64,000 nucleotides of DNA from Paraspadella gotoi (lineage: Eukaryota; Chaetognatha), in contig JBJCIZ010000239.1 in the NCBI GenBank assembly GCA_051294375.1, forward strand, positions 2,865,476-2,929,475. Reading direction: 5' to 3'. Below the pieces are notes generated by a model. It was given only the letters and a program-made list of their open reading frames with translations, ran no database searches and was not told where the DNA came from. Made by a program: the position numbers and the translations under genes. Of the stretch, positions 17,201 to 27,454 are shown one piece after another (the first letter of the stretch is position 1; every line of letters starts with the position of its first letter).

Positions 17201-19131
17201 TTGACTGATTAATTAATAATTGATTAATTAATTGACTAATTGATTAATTAACCGATTAATTATTTGATTAATTTATACATCTTGTATTTACATTTAATAT
17301 AAAAAGAAAAAGAAGCATAATCAATTAGTGAAACAGGTTGTTTGTTTATAAGCAGATCCGACTAAAAATTTTTTTTTACAGTAACTGGTCGACAAACCTA
17401 AATTTGCCCCAAGTAAGTGGTAGCATTGAGCGGTGCGATCTGGTGAAGCCGTTATTTTTCAGCGAGAGAAGGATTGAAAAAGTTATGCCCGCCACCAAAG
17501 GCAAAGCATCGGAGCCGTCTGATAATATAATACATTTAAAAAAAAAAAATAATTAACATAGGTGAGGTTGACGCATTATCCTTGTTAATCAAGTCTCACT
17601 CGAAGCCCTGTCTTCTTCCAGAAACTTTTGCAGCTGACTCTCTGTTCCTTGGTAAATGATGTCTCTCAAAGAGCCGTCATCGTGATTGACTCGGAAACTC
17701 CGTGATCCAAACAAGCTTCCACGGTTGCGGGAACGGCCAACAAAACTGCTCCAGGAACTGCCAGAAGAAAAAAAAGATCATTACATTACATTACATTAAC
17801 TCATTACAGTTTTTATCTCATAGAAGGTTTTTTTTAAAATATCAAATTCATTTGCATATATTAATAAATCATTTAAAAAGTCATAAGTTAATATCCTCCG
17901 TGATTATTAAGTTGCCTTTCATAAATTTTGCTTTAGCACTTTCTTCGGTACTAACAAAGTTCAACCTTCAAAAAAAATTTACAATATGTAAATCAATAAT
18001 CAGTAAATCAAGAAGCTCTATCAATAAAGATGAAGCAATATATATAAAGAAGAAGTAGCACAAAATCAAAACAATATCAGCAAAAACCTTAAAAGTAAGC
18101 CACATCCAATAATCTATAAATCAGAAACTCAGCCCCCCCCTCCCTCGAGTGGTGCACCTTTTTTTGATGGCGATTGATTTTTTGAATTATTGATCGACTC
18201 AGTCGACGCGAAACATTTCGAGGTGGAGAAAGCCTCCGTTAAATTCAAGTCATGAATGACAAAGTCAGAGCTGGCGACCCAAACCCCTGGGTAAAAAAGT
18301 TATTCAATTTTGTACAAATTAAGATTTTTTTTTTCTCTTTTTAAACATTAAAATATTTACCAGGTGGTTGAGCAAGACACGGATTCAAACAGAGAATGAG
18401 CCTGTCGATGTTGCAAGGCAACCAGATTGGAAGATAGGAAGAATCCTGAGCTGAAGTCGGCGACATGACTGTGAAGCCTCGACCACACGGATCGAACATG
18501 AATTCACGGCCCATGTGAATGATCAAAATGCGGATACCCTTAGATTTAATTGTTCAATTTTAATTTGTCTTCCAAACGTCGTCCTTACAAAATGAGTTAA
18601 GCGCAAACCTGAAATACGTCATTGGTGAGAACAGTGAAGCCCTTATTAGCGCTAAAATGTTCGGCGACCGAAAGAAGGGCGTTCAGCGTAGCTGCTCCGC
18701 TCCCTATACTTTCAGCAGGGTCTTCCACGCAGAGCAAGAGCGCGTTCTATTTAAAAATAATGTTTCATGTGTCACAACGACTTCAAACAAAAAATACAAA
18801 ACCAATGGATTTTTATAACTTACAAGTTACTTCCTTCCAAACGACATTTTTTAATTACTTTTAGTGTAGCAGATAGACAGAGATATCCCTCCGTTAGATA
18901 GTATTATTTAAATTACGTAAAAGCAGGACGACTGAATTTTTCATCCTGGGCTAAATTGCAACGTACCTTCAACGATGCCGGCCAACCGCTGGCCTGTCGC
19001 CTCTGTAGCTCTTTCATAAAAGCCTCTGCGGATGGCGAGTCTCTCGAAGTAAAAACAACGGCGTCCCAAGAGGCTGACGCCGATGAGGTATCCTCGGGAG
19101 CTGAAGGCATTGTTGATGATTGATGGCTCAT
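14251..19131 (-). CDS. FCSK: L-fucose kinase (fucokinase with pyrophosphorylase-like N-terminal domain)
   Basis: FCSK phosphorylates L-fucose to fucose-1-phosphate in the cytosolic GDP-fucose salvage pathway. Eight exons: 19131-18967, 18746-18609, 18538-18361, 18286-18158, 17757-17600, 17518-17398, 17029-16655, 16580-14251; about 1,198 residues once corrected. The N-terminal half is sugar-nucleotidyltransferase-like, with [22 protein letters not shown] and [10 protein letters not shown]. The C-terminal half is a GHMP kinase with [17 protein letters not shown], the ATP loop [13 protein letters not shown] and the C-terminal glycine loop [11 protein letters not shown]. Exons 5 and 6 conflict with the conserved frame at three short homopolymers (17695-17697, 17449-17450, 17403-17405), each apparently one base short. 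All other exons are intact, so I favour an assembly error over a pseudogene. Confidence 0.94.
17115..17275. repeat. TTAA/ATTAA low-complexity tract
   Basis: About 160 bp made almost entirely of TTAATTAA-type words in the FCSK intron between 17030 and 17397. It is simple-sequence DNA with no other feature visible. Confidence 0.75.
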
Positions 19132-19550
19132 CGTTTTTTGCTAAATTAATCCTTCCAGAAAAGAAATCAGTTAAAACCGATTTCGATTCATAGATAAATT
19201 TGTATTTACGTAGCAAGTATCGACTAGGTTTTGAAGCGTAGTCGCAAGTTGCTGCTCTTAAGCGTTGTTAAATACTATAAAAACCGTTGTATGTTTCAGT
19301 ATTTCTGTTGCCAGTATTTCAACAATTGTACAGAGTATTTTTAATAAGAAGACTCGCTCAAGATTCCATCTTCAAAATTAGTTTTTCTGTAAATCATTTA
19401 ATTTGGGATCAAAATCAAAATACTCGGATGTAAATTCCTGAAGCGAAATAAAATTTTAATATATGCATCTATTAAAAAAATCATACGTAATTTTGCAAAA
19501 AGCTGTTAAATCTAATTCTTGGCACAGCGATTGAGTCGTTGCTTTCTCGT

Positions 19551-20156
19551 TCAAGTCTTTCGATTCAGATGAACTTTCTCGATCCATTCGTCGTAGCCTC
19601 CCTTCATTCTCACGGCGCCCTTGTACCCGAGCTTGGCGGCGATCTCGAGGGCGGCGTTGGATTTGACGCCGCCTTGTCCGTAAAACACGATGTTCCTCTC
19701 CGTTTTTTCCGGTTTTTCGACGCCGAACTTTCGACGAAAATCCTTCTCGTCCATCAAGAGCGCGGATTTCAAATCGGAAAGAGGAATGGAGACGGCGCCG
19801 CGAATGGTCCCCGTAATTTCGACGTCCTTGTCGTTTCGAACGTCGATCAGGAAGAACTTTGCGCCGGAATCGACCAACTTGACGACTTCCTCGCATTCGA
19901 TGGAGCGACCCGGGAATTTGACGGGACCCTTTGTCGAAGAGTCATCGTTCTTGGCGTCTTGAGGACTTAGTTTGGACGAGAATCTCGGGGCGAGGGGAAG
20001 GAGTCGGGCGGGCCGCGTTGCGAGCCACGATGACGAGCTGAGCGGTGAACGGAAAAATAAGGAAAAATTTCGCTGGAAAATCAGAGATACTGAGCTGGGA
20101 TTTGCCGAAAAAGTTTTGATCAGAGAAGGAATCAAAGTTTTGTAGATCGTTTTCAT
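19551..20156 (-). CDS. Single-domain rhodanese-like protein, probably mitochondrial, catalytic Cys missing
   Basis: Single-exon frame of 201 residues from the ATG at 20156. The first 65 or so residues are rich in Arg, Ser and Leu with few acids, as in mitochondrial presequences. The rhodanese domain (about 78-195) shows AKFFLIDVRNDKDVEITG, GAVSIPLSDL and GYDEWIEK. The active-site loop reads VFYGQGGVKS where rhodaneses have a Cys in place of the first Gly, so thiosulfate sulfurtransferase activity is not expected. It resembles the TSTD1/Hsp67B2 group. The frame stays open upstream to 20303, but the later ATG fits the targeting peptide better. The stop lies 419 bases before the FCSK start. Confidence 0.83.
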   Translation of the reverse strand: MKTIYKTLIPSLIKTFSANPSSVSLIFQRNFSLFFRSPLSSSSWLATRPARLLPLAPRFSSKLSPQDAKNDDSSTKGPVKFPGRSIECEEVVKLVDSGAKFFLIDVRNDKDVEITGTIRGAVSIPLSDLKSALLMDEKDFRRKFGVEKPEKTERNIVFYGQGGVKSNAALEIAAKLGYKGAVRMKGGYDEWIEKVHLNRKT

Positions 20157-20387
20157 TTTTGATCGGTGATGGAGATCTCTAAATCTAGTGAAAAATTTGT
20201 AACAACTTATAATTCTTCTATAAACGTAATCGCAGTGTTCATTCTTGGTAAAGAAAACTACATCTCGGATCAAGCTCGAACCGCAAGACGATAGACACAT
20301 CAAAGAATTTAAACAGTCTAAATACTAACTAAAACGAAGTGCGAAACAAATAAAAACGGATTTCAATTTGAGCAATCACTTTTGAAA

Positions 20388-22468
20388 TCAAAGCGAGGGA
20401 ATGTTGGACCCATACTCAACGTACATGGCTTCAAGGATTTTCAAATTATTCATAATCGTGTGCTGAAAACAACATCCGTGTTGATCGGGAATGTATTCCC
20501 TTTGCAGAGCCAAAAAGCTTCGAAAACGACCATCAAGAAATCCGTCTTCTCGAGAGTGTTCTCCGTGAAGGTGATTCAAGGTTTTTTCCACATCCAACGA
20601 ATTACGCGCGTCACGCTCCGCCACGCCCACAATCGAGCCAGGCAATTCGATCTCGACCGCAGTGACGCTCGAGCCTTGGGATTCCATTAAGTTGACCGGG
20701 GAGCGAAAAGCGAGAACCGATTTATCGAGAAGTTGATCTCGTAAAAAGGAGGGACCTCGATTTTGCTTCTGAGATCCTGAAAAAAAAAAAAAAATTGAGA
20801 AAATGGATTATCCAGTCTCATCGACGCTGATGCTTAAATCGAGCACAACCTTTCAGAGAAAAGGGCAAAGCCAAAGGCGGATAAGTTTTTACGTTATCCG
20901 GAAGTCGGCGCAAATCCCGCGAGGGGGCGACGACGACGAGACCGACGTCGATTAAAAATACACGAGCGATATTTTTTGGGCACTTGGAATCCATGAGCCA
21001 ACCGCGATGCCATCGCTCGTTAACGAAAACAAGACAAGTAGAATCTGATAGAAAATGTGGTAAATGTCAATCTCATTCGCCGTATTTTGATTTAGTTTTG
21101 ACACATTTTTTTATTCTGTGGGCAAACAAAAGTTATTTTATGAATAACTCATACGCTCATAATAACTTCAGTTATTATATATTATTCAAATGTATTGGGT
21201 ATCCTTTTCTCCTCTCTTAACCTTACCACAAGTCGAGTCGACTTCGTCCCGAAATAACTCGAGTCGCGCGTCCAGAGACCAGAACCAATTCTCTTCCGGT
21301 TCAACTCTTCCCCAAAACCGAAATCCGTCTTCCTCGACGTGAGTCGCGCGTAAACGAAATCGTGAAGGAAGGTTTTCAGCTCGCGCTGCGTAGCTTTAAC
21401 GAGAAAACAATTGCGACCATTTTCTTTCGGATTTGATTTAAGATAAATATCTAAAAAATCGATGCAGTTTGGTGTACCTCAAATCTGAAAATCCGAATCC
21501 GCGTAAAATGCTGTTTAGAAATGTAGTCGTCATCGATTCTGGTACGTATTCCGCAAGACGAATGAGCACCGGAGCCTTGATTCGATCTTGCAATCGAACA
21601 AAAGAGGAAAAGATTAACGAAAGGTAAGGTACTTTTGAGTTTCGGTCGGTCGGTATGTCTGTCCGTCGGACTGTCCCACTTAAGTTAATAATGCACATAA
21701 TTTGCCTCTAGTTAATTGCTCATTTATTAAGACAGAAAAAAACCTCAAATCTAAGGGACTGCTAGCGCCGCCTTCAGGAAATCCAAAAACTATAAATAAT
21801 AATAATAAATAATAAATAATAATGAATTCCGATGCAGTGCATACATAGGTTAAGAAAGTTATTGTATGTCACGTGATGTCACGAGAAATACGTAAAAATA
21901 AAGTCACTGCGGTGCAACCCAATGGAAGTTTTTAACAATGGAACCCTTACATTTTCGTCTTATATCGTCGACTGCACCGACAGATTCGACACTCATACAA
22001 CAACATTAGTCATGTATTTTGTAATTGAATAACTGAAGTCAGCTCTTCTTAAGAATTACCTCTGGCGGTATCCTCAGCGGAAATTTCCTTCAACATCGAA
22101 ATTGGTCGCAATAACTGGGATGGATTCTCTACCAAGGCGACGGGAACCTCCTCCTCGACGCATTCGATCTTCGATTTCATCTTCGCTCCGCGTCCGCCGC
22201 TTTTCTCACGAACCTTGACGACGAAAAGGTCCTCAACGGCGTCGCCGTCGTCGCCGCCGACGACTCGCTTCTCGAATCCACATCCCAAACGCTCGAGAGC
22301 CTCGATCAACGTCCACTCGACCACCCCTTGCTCCGCGGCCAACGAAGTCAAAGGAAATTCCTCGCCAGTTCGGGACTTGTACTCGGTAAGAAAATCTCCG
22401 AGCCGAAAACCTTTCGTTCGATGGAGCAGAGCGCGAACGTGAGTCTCCGTTTGATTTCGTAGATTCAT
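20388..22468 (-). CDS. LOTUS-Tudor protein (TDRD5/TDRD7-like, compact)
   Basis: Five exons (22468-22060, 21586-21478, 21393-21227, 21044-20850, 20776-20388) join in phase to 422 residues. Residues about 8-85 look like a LOTUS/OST-HTH winged helix (RLGDFLTEYKSRTGEEFPL, then EWTLIEALERLG and a beta hairpin). Residues about 190-290 look like an extended Tudor domain: FWGRVEPEENWFW, CLVFVNERWHRGWL, ARVFLIDVGLVV, then LPFSLKG. LOTUS-Tudor proteins work in germ granules, binding Vasa helicases or methylated Piwi/Sm partners. TDRD5 and TDRD7 are larger and have more LOTUS or Tudor copies, so this is a minimal version. The acidic aromatic-cage residues are only partly conserved. The start lies 56 bases after the RAD51C stop. 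Confidence 0.7.
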
Positions 22469-22524
22469 ATTAAAGAATGGGACGGTATCTGTACAAAGAT
22501 CAAAGGAAAAAATTGACGAGAAAA

Positions 22525-23820
22525 TCACTCCAGTCTAGGTCTTTTGACGGGCGGTTCCGAAGACGGAGATTTTTCTGCATCGAGATCGCTTTTTTCCTTC
22601 AGCTGCAGAACGAGATTTCGTTCGTCGTAACTTTCGCAGTCACGGATTCCTTGTGCCGTCACGCGATAGGAGACCGTCACTTCGGGTTTCGTGGACGACT
22701 TAAAGAGAGTCGCGAATCGGCAATCCCTGGCTGACGCAGCGGACGAGCTCGCGCGATCCCAGTGAAGAAGCAAACGTTGATTCGGAGCGTGGCCCCATGA
22801 GTCGCCGAGTGCGGGGATCAAGTGAGATTGTTTCCGAGGATCCGAGTAAATCTTGGTCGTCATTTGATTGGTCAACAAGACGGCGGGGCCTTGAGAAAAG
22901 TTCAGTTGAGCCCTGGCGACCAGCCGCGACAAATCCTGCAGCAATCCGTTCAACATCCTCGTCCGCCGAGCGAGATCGTCGACGTCCTGGCGAAAATGCA
23001 TGGAGATGCTGTCGATGATGACGAGCACCACTCGATCTCGTTCGAACAAAGACTCGAGATGCTTGAAGGCGGCGAAGAGGTTTTGCAAGGAAACGCAGCG
23101 ACATACCAAGATATTATCGCAAATTGACGTAGGGTCAAATGCGTCAATAATCCCTTGAGAATTTTCGACTTTGCTTTTGAAACGTTCGGCGGTCGCGGCG
23201 GCTATCTCGAAGACACGCTGGGGGACGAAACTGCCTTCCGTATCGAGAACGACGACGCGAGAGAGTCGTGTCGGATCGTTAGACGTTTTTGAGTCTCGGT
23301 CGAAATCCAGCGAATCGGCAGAGTCGACGACACGTTCCCCGTCGTTCTCTCCACCTCTTCGACAAATCTCCTCCGACTCCTCCAAACATTTTAGGAATAA
23401 GGGCGTTTACGGCGAGTTGGATGCAGAGTTGAGTTTTTCCGATTCCCGGAGCCCCGCAACTTCGGTTATGCAGCCGAGAGGGATTCCCGGCCGCCGAACA
23501 GCTCGTCCAGGGAGTTGAGAAGGTGGTGATGTGAGATGGGGAAGAAATCTCGAAGAAACCGTCCAAGCCGACTGGAGAGCCTGAAAAGTGCGGAATTCTG
23601 AGAGAGAGAGAGAAAGGTAAGGGAATCGTAAAGAAAACTCACCCATTTTTTGGATGTGATCGACGACGAGGACGGCTTCGTCCACCGCGATTCCCGTCAC
23701 ATCCCGCACCAAGTCTTTCGCTCTGAGTCCCGTGAAGTCGGAGGAAAATCGAAATCCGCTAGACTTTAATTTATCCTTTAGTTTCGCGCAAAGGGGAAAC
23801 CCGTCCACGTGTTGCGTCAT
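22525..23820 (-). CDS. RAD51C: RAD51C, RAD51 paralog (homologous recombination ATPase)
   Basis: RAD51C acts in the BCDX2 and CX3 complexes that assist RAD51 filaments and Holliday-junction processing. Exon 1 (23820-23643) carries the small N-terminal helical domain (LRAKDLVRDVTGIAVDEA). Exon 2 (23597-22525) carries the ATPase core: LDELFGG, Walker A CGAPGIGKTQLC, LDTEGSF, Walker B VVLVIIDSIS, then LLTNQMTTK and LIPALGDSWGHA. It ends with a basic KRPRLE tail that could be a nuclear signal. The conserved blocks between 23597 and 23340 sit in different frames, requiring several one-base changes; from about 23330 to the stop the frame is clean. This could be a local consensus problem or decay of the gene. 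The next gene starts 56 bases downstream. Confidence 0.92.
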
Positions 23821-24039
23821 CTTTTATAAGTTTTAAAAACGACTAAACAAAAAATTAATAACTTAATCTTAGGTATAAAAAGTCGCGTTCTTATCAAATA
23901 CAAAAATCGGCGAGAGGGGATTAGTTTCTCCAAAAAGTAAACAGCTTTCACCAAAAGACTGAACATTGTTAAAAATTACATATTTCTTTGCCATAAAATA
24001 TCCTTTTCAGATACCAAAAAATATATAAATGTGCGATCG

Positions 24040-24347
24040 AACAAGTTCCAGAGGAAGAATGTGATGATTATTAACAATTACCAAGTACGTGCGATTGGAT
24101 GACAGTAAGTCAAAACTAGGTCTGTTAAAGCACTTAATGCAGGGTCAAACAAAAAAAACCTTTTCATAGTCGGAAGGAAATAAAATTGTAAGAAAAATAA
24201 TTCCGACCTACGACTAAGTCGTTTATACAGATTGATTCAACACATCCGTTTCGATGAAACTTTCACTACCGAAAATCAAAGATAAAATTAAGCTAACGGC
24301 TGGAAGGTCAATCAATGGAACAATATTAATATTAAGACCAATCTAAT
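24040..24347 (+). repeat. Duplicated block at assembly gaps, copy 1
   Basis: About 308 bases that reappear at 24653-24962 between the two N gaps. The copies differ mainly by one-base homopolymer length changes (GAGG/GAGGG, GAAT/GAAAT, AGACC/AGAACC) and one A/G substitution. This is probably a false scaffold duplication rather than a biological repeat. Confidence 0.8.
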
Positions 24348-24642
24348 ATTACGACTCCTCCCAACAAAAATCTTAAGCAAAGCTTGCGTGATGTCGAGGT
24401 CACGCTGCATATTTTGGGAACGGGTTAAAAACATCACAGACGGTCTTTAAAAAGGATAAACGAAGAATGCACATTACACGGAGTAGAGGGCGAGTGATGC
24501 GGTAATAAATTTTTAGTATTCGTATCCAGCTTAGGAAAGGACATCTTCATTCGACATTCAATGTAATGAACCATGCTAAACTGCTTGAAAGCTTGACATG
24601 CCAACCACGAGGTAATACTTTCTATTAAATACATCAAATGAC

Positions 24643-24652
24643 NNNNNNNNNN
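24643..24652. other. Assembly gap (10 N)
   Basis: A run of ten undetermined bases, directly followed by copy 2 of the duplicated block. Confidence 0.99.
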
Positions 24653-24962
24653 AACAAGTTCCAGAGGGAAGAAATGTGATGATTATTAACAATTACCAAG
24701 TACGTGCGATTGGATGACAGTAAGTCAAAACTAGGTCTGTTAAAGCACTTAATGCAGGGTCAAACAAAAAAAACCTTTTCATAGTCGGAAGGAAATAGAA
24801 TTGTAAGAAAAATAATTCCGACCTACGACTAAGTCGTTTATACAGATTGATTCAACACATCCGTTTCGATGAAACTTTCACTACCGAAAATCAAAGATAA
24901 AATTAAGCTAACGGCTGGAAGGTCAATCAATGGAACAATATTAATATTAAGAACCAATCTAA
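24653..24962 (+). repeat. Duplicated block at assembly gaps, copy 2
   Basis: Second copy of the 24040-24347 block, bounded on both sides by ten-N gaps. An isolated contig fragment bounded by gaps is typical of an unmerged haplotype or overlapping contig ends. Confidence 0.8.
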
Positions 24963-24972
24963 NNNNNNNNNN
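24963..24972. other. Assembly gap (10 N)
   Basis: A run of ten undetermined bases that ends copy 2 of the duplicated block. Confidence 0.99.
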
Positions 24973-25267
24973 AATGCCAAAAATAACCTATACGCTAAAA
25001 TACTGATGGGATCATGATTTACCCAGATAGAGGTATCCAATTTGCGATACCGAATGGAAGAAATGAATGAACAATTTAGATTCTCTCAATATTCTTTTGA
25101 GTCATTGGTTGTCAGTTACAATTTTGTAGCAAAAGGAAAAAAAAAACGCCCAAACTAAGGTATCAATGGTATCGTTGTTAAACTTATCCACTTGTTTAGG
25201 TATAGGAGTGGTACTTTAAATACAATATTTCTACACGGTGCGACGAGTTTACGATAGCATGAAACAA

Positions 25268-27454
25268 CTATTTCCCGGGAACGTTTAGACGCAGATCCGT
25301 GAAGCCAACAGTGAGCCTCAAGGCTTTATTCTCAATTATGCTTCGGAGATATGTGATGGACGATTTTTGCTTTTCGTCCGTAATAGAGAGATCTTCGTAA
25401 AGTTGTTTTAAACCGACTCGTTGAGCCGCGTCAACCTGCGGTTTTATCCAAAATGAAAAAAAAAAGTAATAAAAATTAACCAACTAAAAAATTTAAAGCT
25501 CTTTTTCCCCCCTTTATTCTTTATTTAACTGACATTGAATTTGGCGTCTGCTTCCGCCTTGGCGGAGATGTAAGCCGCTTCGGCCGTGGCGTTCTTCCGG
25601 ATTTCGCTGGCTTCGTTCTGAATGTTTCGGACGTGCATCTCCGTCATTTTACGGACGACGGCCGTCTCCTGAACGAACTTCTCCTTTTCGCTGTCCAGTT
25701 GCCGCGTTAACGTGAGGAGGTATCTTTTCTGTACGTCTTGTGGGATTTTTACGTCGCCGAGTTGGAAGTACCTGGACGAGAGAATTAACTAAAACTATTA
25801 CGTAATCGCTAACAAGATAAACAAAAAAAAAAAAGAAGCGAATCAACGCCCGAGGTTTTCGAACCTGACGGTGGAGAAGAGGCCCTTATCGGCCTTCGTA
25901 CAATTCACTCGGGGCGAGATGCAATCCTCGAGACATTGGAAGATCTTCTCGTCGCAGAGAGGCTCGCAGCAATAGCCGCTGAACCTTTTTCGCAAAGCGG
26001 TGAAGATCTTTTGTTCGATTTCGGGACGTCGATCGATGAACTCCCGAGTGGAATACATGGTCACCGCCCCCTGTGGGAAAAGAAAAAATCTCACGAAGCG
26101 GAAAATTTGAAAAAAAAAAAAAAAAAAAAAAAATAATAATAATAACTTTGAAATATTATACCACTTCATTGATAGGGAATGAATAAACGAGACTGTGAGA
26201 GAGTCTTGATTGAAAGCTTGCAGGGACCTGCTATGTCATTATCTTGTAAAAGTGATGGAGGCCTTAAACCACCAAAGCCTGTCCAAAGTCAGGGGCAAGA
26301 TAGCTTATTTATCAAATGAATGGATTATTTTTATATTGTACCAATTTCATAAAAGACGCCGCCGTTTTTTGGTCACCTTGACAACGTCTTTGGCCGTTTG
26401 TTTAAAAACGTCCTCGTAAAATATATCGTATTCGGAATGCAACTCGGCCAAATCGTCTTTGTTGAGGAAGTATTGGATATTGACGGTTATTGTCACTTCC
26501 AGCTTGTCCCTGCGAATGTATTGAAAGTTATTGTACACGTTTCGAAAAATAATAAGAACCAAAGTAAAAAAAGTGATCACCATCAACAAACCTGGTAAAT
26601 ATTTCTATGTCGCGAAGTGAAACTATATGAGCAGTCGCCATGAACGTTTTGAAATACTTATCCGGACCCACCATATGTCGCCCGCTCTCGTAAACGACTG
26701 AAGTGTCCACCGACCCCGTCGATCGGGACTTGACGAAGCCATACTATGAGAAAAGTCAGAAGAGTCATTAATAGATTTAATATCGAAAAATAACAACGTA
26801 AAGTATATATAGGTATTTAATTTACTTCGTAGTAATTAACGTCGGCGAAACTGGACGCTAAAAGGATGATAGTGCCAATGAGTAAGACAACAACAACCGC
26901 GATTCCGCACTTGGTCTGCGCAGAAGTTTCACCCATAGCCGAAGATTCGCATGCACCTGGAGAGAAAAGGAATATTGTGTGGAACAACAACAACAACACG
27001 CAATATACGTCCACGATATAAATATACTTCAAAGAAGCGAAAGTAGACAATTTCTCCCAGCAGCAGCTGCGAGACTTTTTCAGAATAAATGGGGAAAATA
27101 TGTACCATGTTGGCATATATCTTGACTATGCGCAATGTGCGAAATGGTTCATACCCGCCCAACTCACCGCCACTGCAGCCGCAGAGATCTGCAAAATCGA
27201 TATCCGCTTCGTCCCGTCTGCGATCCCGCCCGCCGCCGCCGTCCTGACCGTCGGAGTCTCGATCGATTCGATCGTTGCTGCTGCTGCTACTCTGCTGCTG
27301 CTGTTCAGCGGCTGCGGCTGCTGCGCGGCGGCGCGAGCTCGTAGGTTCGGTTATGGCGAAACCGTCGGGGTCTTGCTGAGCCGCGAGTTCGTAGCACTCG
27401 CGATGGGACCAAGGCGAGGAAGGGACAGAAGCCAGGGTGGAGAAGGATGCGAGC
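25268..27454 (-). CDS. SPFH/band-7 (stomatin-prohibitin-like) membrane protein
   Basis: Seven exons in phase: 27454-27168 (no Met), 26936-26826 (extending upstream to about 26952), 26743-26592, 26509-26377, 26070-25865, 25771-25534, 25435-25268. From the first visible ATG (26936) the protein has 335 residues: a membrane helix at about 10-32 (CGIAVVVVLLIGTIILLASS), an SPFH domain (YGFVKSRSTGSVD.., RDKLEVTITVNIQYFL, GAVTMYSTREFIDRRPEIE), a Cys-rich insert YCCEPLCDEKIFQCLEDC, then an Ala/Glu coiled coil typical of band-7 oligomers. The upstream exon 27168-27454 encodes a Gln/Ser/Arg-rich stretch in frame through a GTGAGT donor, so the true start may lie further upstream. Function unknown; such proteins scaffold membrane microdomains. 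It lies downstream of the proteasome gene. Confidence 0.84.
26145..26351 (+). repeat. SINE-like repeat R1, copy b
   Basis: Has the same ordered blocks as copy a, including GGGACCTGCTATGTCATTA and AAGATAGCTTATTTATCAAATGAATGGA. It ends with a shortened tail TATATTGTACCAATTTCAT. It sits in an SPFH-gene intron next to a run of more than 20 A (26111-26132). Confidence 0.85.

Larger units (their letters stand above)
23821..25267. other. Intergenic region with two N gaps and a duplicated block
   Basis: Lies between the RAD51C start and the SPFH stop. It holds two 10-N gaps and a near-identical duplicated block (24040-24347 and 24653-24962). There is no recognisable exon. Confidence 0.6.

Noticed and set aside
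17398-17757. Programmed ribosomal frameshifting in FCSK
   Set aside because: Three separate shifts would be needed in 360 bases at unrelated short homopolymers, while assembly homopolymer errors are directly visible elsewhere in the window.
24040-24962. A genuine tandem or dispersed repeat family
   Set aside because: The second copy is bounded by N gaps on both sides and is nearly identical, which fits an unmerged contig overlap better.
27270-27305. CAG/CTG triplet expansion as a separate repeat feature
   Set aside because: It is a short, impure run that encodes the Gln/Ser stretch of the candidate SPFH upstream exon and is described there.
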